Shown here in pieces: positions 26,553 through 36,211 of a stretch of DNA of 64,000 nucleotides. The DNA comes from Prevotellaceae bacterium (lineage in GTDB: Bacteria; Bacteroidota; Bacteroidia; Bacteroidales; Bacteroidaceae). Location: positions 62,001-126,000 of the forward strand of contig JABZLB010000002.1 of assembly GCA_015256945.1 (NCBI GenBank), in the 5' to 3' direction. A program made the translations under genes and the position numbers. Under the pieces are notes generated by a model that saw only the letters and a list, made by a program, of their open reading frames with translations, did not search any database and was not told where the DNA came from. How positions within the stretch are numbered: the first letter of the stretch is position 1; each line of letters starts with the position of its first letter.

Positions 26553-28217
26553 ATGCCACCGAAGTTTCTACATCTTTTTATTATTCTTTTTACTATTCAT
26601 GGTTCGCTTTTTGCACATGATAACCAGCCTGATTATCTGATAAGCCAGGTTGATGAAGCCGTGAATCGTTCGGACGAATATATTGCACAAAAGGAGAAAC
26701 GCATTACGTTGCTGCGTACGCAGCTCCGGCAAATACGTGATGCAGACGGAGAATATCAAACTGCTTTCAGGCTATATGAAGAGTATAAGCCGTTTATTAA
26801 CGATTCGGCCATCTTTTATCTTAATCGCTGTATCGCTCTGGCTACGGCATCGGGCAATCGTGAGCGCGTTGGCTTGTGCCGCTCGTTGCTGGCTTTAAGG
26901 TGCAGCAATACGGGTATGTACAACGAGGCTTTGACCATTTTGGGGCAGGTAAATCCCGATGAAATGGGCAAAAACAGCCTTGGGACGTATTATTTTGCCT
27001 ATGTTCATGTATATGGCGAACTGGCTTATTATACCCATCTTGCAGGCATGCGCAGGCATTATGAGGCCGAGCAGGCACGCTATCGACGGCTTATGTTCGG
27101 CGTGTTGCCACGCTACGACAATAATCGGATGCAGGTAGAGGAGCTGACATTAATGAACGAAGGACGGTACAAACAGTCGATGGCGGTGAACAACGAGTGG
27201 CTTAAGCGTGTACCTGAAGGTTCGCATGTGTACGCCCTTGTAGCGCTTTACCGTTATCTTGAATATAAGAATGTGGGCGACTCTGTGCGCATGATGCAGT
27301 GGCTTGCGCGCTCTGTTCTGGCCGATATACGCAACGGTGTGCTCGACCAGGGGTCGATGTGGGAGATGGCTAACCAGCTGATGGTGCATGGAGATGTAGA
27401 CAGAGCCTACCGCTATATCAGCTTTACGAGCGACTGTGCCGGCCGTTTCGGATCGCGACAGCGTTTGTCACAAATATCGCCACTGTTGTCAACTATCGCC
27501 AATCAGTATAAAGCTGAAAGCGAAAAGAATTACCATCGGCTGATGATAGCGTTGGGAATACTTACGGTGTTCATGCTGCTGGTTCTTATTCTATATTATT
27601 ATACCAACCGGCAAAGGCAGCATTTGGCAGAGGTTCGTGACAGTTTAAAGCAGAGTAACTGCCAGCTTTCAGAACTGAATCAACAACTTCTGCATCTCAA
27701 TGAGCAGCTTGTTGAAAGCAATGCACAGCTTACTGATGCCAACCGTGTGAAAGAAGAGTATGTGGGTCGTTTCATGCGCATGTGCTCAGTATATGTTGAC
27801 AGGCTTGACGGTATGCGCAAACGTGTGAGCCGTTTGGTGAAAACGAAGAGATATGATGAGCTGAACGAGCTGGTAAAAACGGACAGTTCGAAAGAGCAAG
27901 AGCTTGACGAACTGTATGTAAACTTCGATAAAGCCTTTCTCCATCTGTTCCCGAACTTCGTAGATTGTTTCAATGAGCTTCTGCGTCCTGATGAGCAAGT
28001 GCAGCTCAGTACAGCAGAAAGGCTCAATACTACTGTAAGAATTTTTGCACTGATACGTCTTGGAATAGACGACAGTAGCAAGATAGCCGAGTTTCTTCAC
28101 TATTCGGTTAATACCATTTATAATTACAGAGCACGCGTGAAAAACGGCGCAAAGGTTGACCGTGACACTTTTGAGGAGCGGGTAAAAGCCATAGGAACGC
28201 GGGCGTTTCAATCGTAA
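26553..28217 (+). CDS. DUF6377-type transmembrane regulator
   Basis: From ATG 26553 the product is 554 residues. A signal sequence (FLHLFIILFTIHGSLFA) leads into a helical TPR-like periplasmic region (about 25-325). One transmembrane helix follows near 335-355 (IALGILTVFMLLVLILYYYT), then a coiled coil of about 50 residues (SLKQSNCQLSELNQQLLHLNEQL). The cytoplasmic domain ends in a helix-turn-helix (IRLGIDDSSKIAEFLHYSVNTIYNYRARVKN). This matches the DUF6377 architecture known near Bacteroidales PULs. It has no kinase or receiver domain, so it is not a hybrid two-component HTCS. Its position suggests it senses a beta-glucan product and controls the adjacent PUL. Confidence 0.85.
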   Translation: MPPKFLHLFIILFTIHGSLFAHDNQPDYLISQVDEAVNRSDEYIAQKEKRITLLRTQLRQIRDADGEYQTAFRLYEEYKPFINDSAIFYLNRCIALATASGNRERVGLCRSLLALRCSNTGMYNEALTILGQVNPDEMGKNSLGTYYFAYVHVYGELAYYTHLAGMRRHYEAEQARYRRLMFGVLPRYDNNRMQVEELTLMNEGRYKQSMAVNNEWLKRVPEGSHVYALVALYRYLEYKNVGDSVRMMQWLARSVLADIRNGVLDQGSMWEMANQLMVHGDVDRAYRYISFTSDCAGRFGSRQRLSQISPLLSTIANQYKAESEKNYHRLMIALGILTVFMLLVLILYYYTNRQRQHLAEVRDSLKQSNCQLSELNQQLLHLNEQLVESNAQLTDANRVKEEYVGRFMRMCSVYVDRLDGMRKRVSRLVKTKRYDELNELVKTDSSKEQELDELYVNFDKAFLHLFPNFVDCFNELLRPDEQVQLSTAERLNTTVRIFALIRLGIDDSSKIAEFLHYSVNTIYNYRARVKNGAKVDRDTFEERVKAIGTRAFQS

Positions 28218-28254
28218 AGCAATGAAATCTCAATGGTAACATGGTATGATTTAA

Positions 28255-29496
<1,242 letters not shown>

Positions 29497-29578
29497 TAAA
29501 TACGAAAATCCTGTAAGCGCAGGTTGTGGTAGTCGCAGACGCGGTATAAAATAGCATTAAGGCTAAGCAGATAAAAGA

Positions 29579-29629
29579 AAAAGGGCAGAGAAGAATGGCA
29601 ATAAATGCTCGTTCTTTCCTGCCCTTTTT
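29579..29629. terminator. Bidirectional intrinsic terminator
   Basis: AAAAGGGCAG..AGAA and TTCTTTCCTGCCCTTTTT form a long stem between the convergent esterase and DUF4153 genes. T-runs occur on both strands, so it can stop transcription from either side. Confidence 0.85.
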
Positions 29630-29653
29630 AAATACTATTGAAAAGTAAAGGCT

Positions 29654-31393
29654 TTATTTTTTCACCGTTTCTTCCTTCTTAGGTAAGGGTTCTTTCAACA
29701 GCAGAATACCGTTAATGCTGAAGTCTGACGGCTTGTTGTCGGTGAGTTTAAGCGATATTGAGTTAATAAAAAGAGCGTTACCTTCGTATAAAATAGGTTG
29801 AACTACTGTGTTATCTTTATCCATTTTACGGATTGTTTTCATCGGAATCACCATGCGAACAGGTTTCTTAAAGCCTTGCGCTTTAAGTGGAATGTCGAAG
29901 ATTAACTGGCCATCTTTCAATGTCGTATTGAGAGTATTAATATCAATGGGCACCATAGTGGCGTAGTCTTGTATGTTGAAAACAGGATAATCGGCGCCAT
30001 AAACGCTGAAATCTTCCGTCTGTACGGTGTCTTCATCATCAAAGTAATAGATCCTGCCATAAGCGGTAGAGTCCATGATGTCAGTCAGATCTCCCGGCTG
30101 ATAATTGGCTGAAAGATAAGCCAATTGGTCTAATAACCGTCGTCTTTCTGGCGTTTTTGATTTGAAAAGTTGGTCATAATCGCGTTCGTTTAGAGGCAAT
30201 TTCTTTCCTTTTAATGCCGTGCGAACCTCATGTTTTATCCAAGCTTTTGCCAGGTTGCTGTAGTTTTGTGGTCCTACTGATGTCACAAACAGCACGGCTG
30301 CAAATAATATAGGAATCCAGATAACGCGACTACCCTTGCATTTTACAAGCCAAAGGCACACACCGTAACACCATATATTGAACGTCAATACGTACAAACG
30401 AGGCATCGTTACTCCATAATCAGAGAAGCGTTTTACGATGCCAACGGTCATCAATATAAGCAATGGGAGCGTGAGAATAGGCAGCCATCGTGCAACGAGC
30501 TTGTCGAAACGATGCCCCTCTTCAAAGCGAGTGGGATAGAGACAAAAGAGTATTGCAATAGTCCCAGCCATTAAAGCGGTTACTAAATATGACACCATGC
30601 CCTCGGGAAGCTCCCATATAAAGATGATCTTTAATAAATAAATGTATAGCGTTATAAGGTATGCGCCAACTAAAGGCATAAATAAAAAGTGCAGCAATCC
30701 GCCAAGGAAGCGTGGCATTTTAATCGTGCGTTCGTCGTTCGGAGTAAGCGATGGTAACATCTGAAGCCAAACAACGGGACAAATAAACATATAACAGACG
30801 ATGATAATATCTAATGTTATCTCAGAATAAAAGCTGATACCGAATAAGGTTTCAACCCCAATCAAGAGCAGTTGTAAGCCTCCAAAGAAGATGCCTGCAC
30901 CAATACCTGCTACCACTGCTGCAATAATAGCTCCCATGATAAGGCGCCAAAACTCGCGGTCATCTTTAGAATGACGGAACGCTAATGTAGCCGTTACAAC
31001 TATTATAGTGGCTATGAGTGTGCCGAGCATGATGCTATTGGTTATAGAAAACGGTATGAAGTAAGCCGTTATACTACAGAATGCCAACCACGCCACATAT
31101 ACAACGGGCGCAACAAAACGATTTAAAGGTTTGGTGGGATTGGCCTCGCGGTCGAGCGTAAAGGCCGTAACAAGCAATGCTGCAGAGGGGAAATAGTAGG
31201 CGATAAAGAACTCAAGCCTTTGTAAATTAAGCTTGCCATAGCCGTATTTTCGCTCTAAATGGTGCATAACGATGGCACCAACGGCCCAGCAAAACAATAG
31301 TAAGATAGCCAGAGGAAAGCGTCGGCATCCTTTGATAAAGCTGTCAACCATTCGTTTAAACAGGTTTTTCTTTTGTGAATTTGGTAAGTCCAT
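29654..31393 (-). CDS. DUF4153-domain membrane protein
   Basis: A 579-residue protein with about ten hydrophobic helices in its first 370 residues (for example FPLAILLLFCWAVGAIVMHHL and the MLGTLIATIIVVTATLAF region). A soluble C-terminal part of about 200 residues contains NERDYDQLFKSKTPERRRLLDQL and YGRIYYFDD. The overall form and the N-terminal helix/His pattern fit the DUF4153 family, common in Bacteroidetes. Its function is unknown. It is monocistronic, with a near-match to the -7 box shortly upstream and a bidirectional terminator at its end. Confidence 0.82.
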   Translation of the reverse strand: MDLPNSQKKNLFKRMVDSFIKGCRRFPLAILLLFCWAVGAIVMHHLERKYGYGKLNLQRLEFFIAYYFPSAALLVTAFTLDREANPTKPLNRFVAPVVYVAWLAFCSITAYFIPFSITNSIMLGTLIATIIVVTATLAFRHSKDDREFWRLIMGAIIAAVVAGIGAGIFFGGLQLLLIGVETLFGISFYSEITLDIIIVCYMFICPVVWLQMLPSLTPNDERTIKMPRFLGGLLHFLFMPLVGAYLITLYIYLLKIIFIWELPEGMVSYLVTALMAGTIAILFCLYPTRFEEGHRFDKLVARWLPILTLPLLILMTVGIVKRFSDYGVTMPRLYVLTFNIWCYGVCLWLVKCKGSRVIWIPILFAAVLFVTSVGPQNYSNLAKAWIKHEVRTALKGKKLPLNERDYDQLFKSKTPERRRLLDQLAYLSANYQPGDLTDIMDSTAYGRIYYFDDEDTVQTEDFSVYGADYPVFNIQDYATMVPIDINTLNTTLKDGQLIFDIPLKAQGFKKPVRMVIPMKTIRKMDKDNTVVQPILYEGNALFINSISLKLTDNKPSDFSINGILLLKEPLPKKEETVKK

Positions 31394-31788
31394 AAAGCAA
31401 ATAAATATGTGATTATTTAGTGTTATAACGCAAATATCCGTACGATATTGATTTTGTCACCGGTCTTTTTTCGTACCGTTCCTTGCCTTTATTGATGTAA
31501 AGAGGCATCTTCTGTTATATAGAGAAGTATGCTGCATAGTGTAAAGATGTATGTTTTATCGTGTGAAAAGGTATATTTTATTGTATGATGAAGTATGTTT
31601 TGTTGTGTGAAGAGGCATGTCTTATTATATTAAGGTATATTTTCCCTTATATAATATTGTCTGTTTTGTTGTGCCAAGGCATCAGTTCTTTTATATTAGG
31701 GTGCACAAAGCACGATGTAGCGTTATTACTTGTATTTTGTAATTGCAAAGATAATATGATGTAGTTAAATACACAAGCCAACATAAAC
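31394..31788. other. Intergenic spacer upstream of the DUF4153 gene
   Basis: An AT-rich region. Its main content is the nine-unit 22-bp array at 31496-31693. The minus-strand sequence just upstream of the DUF4153 gene has GATATTTG, one base from TAnnTTTG. No ORF was accepted. Confidence 0.55.
31496..31693. repeat. Nine-unit degenerate array with exact 22-bp period
   Basis: Units start at 31496, 31518, 31540, 31562, 31584, 31606, 31628, 31650 and 31672. Nearly every unit begins TRT, and most carry a purine run followed by a GYATNTTTT-like stretch (for example TGTGAAAAGGTATATTTTAT). Units 7-9 are more degenerate. No insertion or deletion is needed to keep a 22-bp step over 198 bp. The period is not a multiple of three and the array is non-coding. 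It sits between the DUF4153 gene and tRNA-Asn. Confidence 0.82.
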
Positions 31789-31820
31789 AAAAAAAGAGTT
31801 GCCTGTAAAGACAACTCCTT
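31789..31820 (-). terminator. Intrinsic terminator of tRNA-Asn
   Basis: On the minus strand GAGTTG and CAACTC pair around a 10-nt loop and are followed by seven Ts (31795-31789), just beyond the tRNA 3' end. Confidence 0.85.
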
Positions 31821-31826
31821 TTAGCG

Positions 31827-31900
31827 CGCTCCAGGATGGGCTTGAACCAACGACCCCCTGATTAACAGTCAGGTGCTCTAACCAACTGAGCTACTGAAGC
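31827..31900 (-). tRNA. tRNA-Asn (anticodon GTT)
   Basis: Read on the minus strand, a 7-bp acceptor (GCTTCAG with CTGGAGC, one G-T wobble) encloses a D-arm (GCTC..GAGC). The anticodon arm has loop CTGTTAAT with anticodon GTT (31866-31864). The T-loop is TTCAAGC. The T-stem GTTGG/CCATC contains one T-T mismatch. No CCA is encoded. A TACCTTTG promoter box lies upstream at 31937-31930 and a T7 terminator downstream, so it is a single-gene unit. Confidence 0.93.
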
Positions 31901-31929
31901 AGAATGATTTCATTGCTGAAATGCGGTTG

Positions 31930-31937
31930 CAAAGGTA
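31930..31937 (-). promoter_or_regulatory. -7 promoter box of tRNA-Asn
   Basis: On the minus strand TACCTTTG matches TAnnTTTG about 30 nt before the mature tRNA 5' end. Confidence 0.55.
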
Positions 31938-32041
31938 TGTAGATTAGATGAAACCACCAAATATTTTCTGTGATTTTTTAATATTTTTCTCTCAAAAAGG
32001 GCTTTTTGCAGGCCTAATTACGGCATAAACGTATTTATTTG

Positions 32042-32049
32042 TATCTTTG
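32042..32049 (+). promoter_or_regulatory. -7 promoter box of the S41 protease gene
   Basis: TATCTTTG matches TAnnTTTG, 115 nt before the ATG at 32164. No TTG lies at the usual -33 distance. Confidence 0.45.
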
Positions 32050-32163
32050 CACGCAAGGGAATATAGCTGTGATGAGGGTAAAATATAACTATTGTCATCA
32101 TGTTTTTATTCCACAGCAATAACAGAATAGAATAACGTAAACAACAGAATAAAACCATAAGAA

Positions 32164-33837
32164 ATGAAAAGAATAATGCTGCTGGCCGTAGGGTTGTGCC
32201 TGAATGCTGCCGTTTTTGCGCAGAAAGGAGATCATAATTTTAAGGTAGCCAAAAACCTTGATGTACTGAATGCCATATACAAGAACCTTGATTTGATGTA
32301 TGTTGACACGCTTAACGCCGACGAAGTTGTGGGTAACGGTATTGACGCGATGTTGCGAAGCCTTGACCCTTACACCGTCTATTATCCGGCCGATAAGAGC
32401 GGTGACCTGAAGATGATGCTTACAGGCAAGTATGCTGGCATCGGTTCGCTTATCAGATATAACTATAAGCTCGGGCGCGTTTGCATTGATGAGCCTTACG
32501 AACACATGCCGGCGGCCGAGGCAGGACTAAAGAAAGGCGATGTTATTCTGGCCATTGACGGCGAAGATGTAACCCACAGGGACAACGCTTACGTTAGCGA
32601 TCATCTGCGCGGTGACGCAGGAACTACCTTCGAATTAAAAATATTCCGCCCCTCAACAGGCAAGAATATGAAATTCAAAATTACGCGAAGGGTCATACAA
32701 TTGCCCGCCGTTCCCTACTATGGCTTGCAGAAAGACGGTATAGGCTACCTCAATTTGAACTCGTTTACTGAGGGTTGTGGCAAGATCGTTAGGAACGCAA
32801 TCATCGAGATGAAGGGCAAGGGGATGAAGGCTTTGGTGTTTGATTTGCGTGGCAATGGTGGCGGATCAGAGCAGGAAGCTGTTAATATTGTGAACTGTTT
32901 TGTGCCGAAAGGCAAGATGGTTGTGAGCAACCGCGGCAAGATGAAGAGTGTTAACCGCGACTATTTTACGCAGGTTGAACCCGTCGATACGCTGATGCCC
33001 GTTGTGGTTCTCGTGAATAACAGTTCGGCTTCGGCCTCTGAAATTACGAGTGGTGCGCTGCAAGACTTCGACCGTGCCGTCATCATGGGCACCAAAACAT
33101 ATGGTAAAGGTCTTGTGCAAAGCATGGTAGACCTTCCCTATAACGGCCAGTTAAAGCTTACAACCAATAAGTATTATATTCCCAGCGGGCGCTGTATCCA
33201 GAAGCTGAACTACAAGCATGACAACGGCGGATCGACGGAAGTGGTGGCCGATTCGCTCACAAAGACATTCTATACAGCCCATGGACGTGCAGTAAAAGAT
33301 GGCGGAGGCATTACGCCCGACGTTGAAGTGGTAGCCGATTCGCTGCCTAACATAACCTACTATCTTGTGGGAGTGCGCGACTCGGACGAGCTTGTCAGCA
33401 CCTTTGAACAGGATTATATTGCACGCCATCCGACGATAGCCCCTGCCGCCGACTTTGAATTGACGGATGCCGACTATGACGAATTTAAGCAGATGGTGCT
33501 GAAAAGCCACTTCAAATACGATGCACTGAGTGCGAAACAATTGGAGAATCTGGAGAAGGTTGCACGCTTTGAAGGCTATTATGACGATGCAAAAGCTGAG
33601 TTTGAAGCACTGAAAAAGCAGCTTAAGCCTAATCTTGAGAAAGACCTTGAACACAATAAAGCCAGCATCAAACAAATGCTGACCAACAACATTGTGGCCG
33701 CCTATTATTATCAGGCAGGCTCAGTTCAGAACTCTCTTCGGACTGACAAGCAGGCCAGAGCCGCTTTTGAACTATTGAAAAACAACAGTGAATATCGTAA
33801 AATTCTGGAGTCGAAGGCCATAGATAAAAAGCCTTAG
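32164..33837 (+). CDS. S41-family C-terminal processing peptidase
   Basis: A 557-residue exported serine protease (signal peptide ending NAAVFAQ). A PDZ domain at about 95-180 contains AGLKKGDVILAIDGEDV. The S41 core has the oxyanion-region DLRGNGGGS, the nucleophile segment NNSSASASEI and the catalytic Lys in GTKTYGKGLVQ. A helical C-terminal extension of about 150 residues has charged repeats (EFEALKKQLKPNLEKDLEHN). Relatives cut the C-termini of periplasmic or outer-membrane proteins; the target here is unknown. The gene is monocistronic. Confidence 0.92.
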   Translation: MKRIMLLAVGLCLNAAVFAQKGDHNFKVAKNLDVLNAIYKNLDLMYVDTLNADEVVGNGIDAMLRSLDPYTVYYPADKSGDLKMMLTGKYAGIGSLIRYNYKLGRVCIDEPYEHMPAAEAGLKKGDVILAIDGEDVTHRDNAYVSDHLRGDAGTTFELKIFRPSTGKNMKFKITRRVIQLPAVPYYGLQKDGIGYLNLNSFTEGCGKIVRNAIIEMKGKGMKALVFDLRGNGGGSEQEAVNIVNCFVPKGKMVVSNRGKMKSVNRDYFTQVEPVDTLMPVVVLVNNSSASASEITSGALQDFDRAVIMGTKTYGKGLVQSMVDLPYNGQLKLTTNKYYIPSGRCIQKLNYKHDNGGSTEVVADSLTKTFYTAHGRAVKDGGGITPDVEVVADSLPNITYYLVGVRDSDELVSTFEQDYIARHPTIAPAADFELTDADYDEFKQMVLKSHFKYDALSAKQLENLEKVARFEGYYDDAKAEFEALKKQLKPNLEKDLEHNKASIKQMLTNNIVAAYYYQAGSVQNSLRTDKQARAAFELLKNNSEYRKILESKAIDKKP

Positions 33838-34314
33838 CCGGGCAGGCGGTATGCTTTTGCATCAATGCTGAGGCTGTTATAACCTCAGGTTTCGGATCAA
33901 ATTAATCATAAAAAATCACCATTCTGAATAACCGTCAGGGTTATTTGGGATGGTGGTTTGTTTTGTGTTAAGTATGCGATGCGGCAGTATAATGGCAGTG
34001 CTGGCAGGATGGTGTGTCGGCAATACCAGCGTTTTTATACTTGTTCCGATGGTGCTTTTAATAGTTATTCTGGCGTATTCTTGCCGGCATCAGGCTGATT
34101 TTGCGGTTGCATAACAGCGTTCTTGTCCGGGCATTATGATGTATGGTTCGTCGTGCGGCGGCCGTCAGCAGCGCGGCTGACGGCCGTCACACCCGTTGTT
34201 CGGCGGTCGCCGTACGCATTGTTGACGGCCGTCGTACAATAAACATTTAACCGTAAGGCATGAACCATTAAATCAGAAAATAACGAGAATTATTGTATAA
34301 AAACGGGAAAAATA
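33838..34314. other. Intergenic spacer before the rimP operon
   Basis: Two inverted repeats follow the protease gene: one with arms CTGAGG and CCTCAG at about 33867-33887, and one with arms AATCACCAT and ATGGTGGTT at about 33907-33957, the more likely terminator. Element copy 3 follows at 34153-34239. No ORF was accepted. Confidence 0.5.
34153..34239. repeat. 22/23/22 palindromic element, copy 3
   Basis: Cores start at 34157, 34179, 34202 and 34224: GGCGGCCGTC, GACGGCCGTC, GGCGGTCGCC, GACGGCCGTC. Linkers are AGCAGCGCGGCT, ACACCCGTTGTTC and GTACGCATTGTT. All differences between cores are transitions. The copy lies in the spacer between the S41 protease gene and the rimP promoter. Confidence 0.9.
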
Positions 34315-34345
34315 TTGCGCAATCAAAAAACAATTCGTAACTTTG
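34315..34345 (+). promoter_or_regulatory. Promoter of rimP-nusA-infB
   Basis: TTG at 34315-34317 and TAACTTTG at 34338-34345 are separated by 20 bp, an excellent match. Transcription should start near 34352, only about 7 nt before the leader hairpin. Confidence 0.75.
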
Positions 34346-34358
34346 CGGTGTTCAGTGG

Positions 34359-34392
34359 AATGAGGGACTCTGCGAGAGTTCCTCATTTTTTT
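34359..34392 (+). terminator. Intrinsic terminator in the rimP leader (probable attenuator)
   Basis: A 13-bp stem (34359-34371 with 34375-34387, including one G-T pair) closes on a GCG triloop. Ts run from the end of the stem to 34392, and the rimP ATG is at 34406. The hairpin lies between the best promoter match and the first gene, so operon transcripts must read through it. There is almost no room upstream for an alternative antiterminator fold. Confidence 0.82.
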
Positions 34393-34405
34393 ATAATAAC
34401 AAGAT

Positions 34406-34873
34406 ATGATTGACAAAAGCATCGTAAAAAACTTAGTTGAAGAATGGCTGAAAAACACCGAGTATTTCCTGGTTGATTTGACGGTCAGTGCGGATGACAA
34501 GATTACGGTTGAAATTGATCACGCCGACGGCGTGTGGATAGAAGACTGTGCAAAGCTGAGCCAGTTTATCGAAGACCATATCAGTCGTGACGAAGAAGAC
34601 TATGAGCTTGAGGTAGGCTCTGCGGGCCTGGGGCAGCCGTTTAAGGTGCGCCAGCAGTATGAAAACCATATAGGAAGCAGCGTCGAGGTGCTTGATGCGG
34701 ACGGACATAAGGTGCGCGGAGTGCTGAAAAGTGTCAATGGAGACGACTTCGTTGTTGCGGTAAATGAAAAAGTTAAGATTGAAGGTAAGAAGCGTCCGGT
34801 AAAGCAAGATGTTGACCATACCTTTAATATGAACGACGTTAAATATACAAAATACTTATTAAATTTCAAGTAG
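34406..34873 (+). CDS. rimP: Ribosome maturation factor RimP
   Basis: A 155-residue 30S assembly factor. The N-terminal alpha/beta domain includes VDLTVSADDKITVEIDHADG and the conserved acidic stretch DYELEVGSAGLGQPF (where many relatives read EVSSPGLDRPL). The C-terminal small-barrel domain starts near 90 (GSSVEVLDADGHKVRGVL). It is the first gene of the classic rimP-nusA-infB operon and is preceded by a promoter and a terminator-like hairpin. Confidence 0.94.
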   Translation: MIDKSIVKNLVEEWLKNTEYFLVDLTVSADDKITVEIDHADGVWIEDCAKLSQFIEDHISRDEEDYELEVGSAGLGQPFKVRQQYENHIGSSVEVLDADGHKVRGVLKSVNGDDFVVAVNEKVKIEGKKRPVKQDVDHTFNMNDVKYTKYLLNFK

Positions 34874-34882
34874 AGAAAAGCG

Positions 34883-36157
34883 ATGGCAGTAAAAAAGAAA
34901 GACGATGAGCAGGTGAGCATGATAGGCTCGTTTCGTGATTTTCAGGACACAAAGAACATAGACCGGACTACTCTCGTAAGCGTGTTGGAAGAAAGCTTCC
35001 GTAACGTGCTGGTAAAAATATATGGAAGTGACGAAAATTTTGACGTTATTGTAAACCCTGACAAGGGCGATTTCGAGATTTATCGCAACCGCGTGGTAGT
35101 AGCCAACGGCGATGTGGCTGACGAAAATAAGGAGATAAGCTTGTCGGATGCACAGAAAATAGAACCCGACTATGAGGTAGGAGAGGATGTTTCAGAGAAG
35201 GTTGACTTTGCCAAATTTGGCCGCAGGGCAATTCTTACCTTGCGTCAGACGCTGGCAAGCAAGATATTAGAGCTTGAGCATGACGCCCTTTACAACAGGT
35301 ATAAAGACCGTGTAGGGCAGGTAATATCGGCCGAAGTTTACCAGATTTGGAAGCGCGAGGTACTGCTTATAGATGACGATAACAACGAGCTTATACTGCC
35401 TAAGAGCGAGCAGATAAACGGCGATCAGTATAGAAAAGGTGAAACCGTGCGTGCCGTTATTGAACGCGTTGATAACGAAAACAACAATCCTAAGATTATA
35501 TTGTCGCGTACAAGTCCTGCCTTCCTGGAACGTTTGCTCGAACAGGAAGTGCCTGAGATTGCCGATGGACTTATAGCAATTAAGAAGATTGCGCGCATGC
35601 CGGGCGACCGTGCCAAGGTAGCTGTTGAAAGTTATGACGACAGAATAGATCCCGTTGGGGCGTGCGTGGGTGTTCGTGGCAGCCGTGTACATGGTATTGT
35701 ACGTGAATTGAACAATGAGAATATTGACGTAATTAACTGGACTGCCAATACCAAGCTGTTTATTCAGCGTGCATTAAGTCCTGCAAAAGTGACGAATATC
35801 AATATTGATGAAGAAACCAAAAAGGCCGATGTATATCTGCAACCCGAAGAGGTAAGCCTCGCCATTGGTCGCGGCGGCCTCAATATTAAGCTGGCTTCAA
35901 TGCTTACTGAATATACCATTGACGTATATCGTGTGGTTGACGACGAGCAGGGAGCTGACGAGGATGATGTATATCTCGATCAGTTTAATGACGAAATAGA
36001 CCAGTGGATCATCGATGCCATTAAGGGAATAGGTCTGGAAACAGCCAAGGCTGTGCTTAATGCTCCACGCGAAATGCTTGTGGAGAAGGCCGATCTTGAA
36101 GAGGAAACCGTAGACCATGTGCTGGAAATACTGCGCAGTGAGTTCGAAAACGAATAA
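34883..36157 (+). CDS. nusA: Transcription elongation/termination factor NusA
   Basis: A 424-residue RNA-polymerase-binding factor that promotes pausing and hairpin termination. The N-terminal RNAP-binding domain is at about 15-130. The S1 domain is near 140-205 (GQVISAEVYQIWKREVLLIDDDNNELILP). Two KH domains follow, with GDRAKVAVESYDDRIDPVGACVG and VRGSRVHGI, then SLAIGRGGLNIKLAS. A helical C-terminal stretch ends it (IKGIGLETAKAVLNAPREML). It follows rimP after 9 nt. If the leader hairpin responds to NusA, this gene represses its own operon. Confidence 0.96.
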   Translation: MAVKKKDDEQVSMIGSFRDFQDTKNIDRTTLVSVLEESFRNVLVKIYGSDENFDVIVNPDKGDFEIYRNRVVVANGDVADENKEISLSDAQKIEPDYEVGEDVSEKVDFAKFGRRAILTLRQTLASKILELEHDALYNRYKDRVGQVISAEVYQIWKREVLLIDDDNNELILPKSEQINGDQYRKGETVRAVIERVDNENNNPKIILSRTSPAFLERLLEQEVPEIADGLIAIKKIARMPGDRAKVAVESYDDRIDPVGACVGVRGSRVHGIVRELNNENIDVINWTANTKLFIQRALSPAKVTNINIDEETKKADVYLQPEEVSLAIGRGGLNIKLASMLTEYTIDVYRVVDDEQGADEDDVYLDQFNDEIDQWIIDAIKGIGLETAKAVLNAPREMLVEKADLEEETVDHVLEILRSEFENE

Positions 36158-36211
36158 TCACCAAGCTTTTAAATGCCCCGGAATAAAGACGATTAAAAAG
36201 AAAGTAATTGA

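Noticed and set aside
31496..31693. CRISPR array
   Set aside because: Units are adjacent with no unique spacers, are degenerate, and there are no cas genes in the window. The same holds for the GACGGCCGTC elements.
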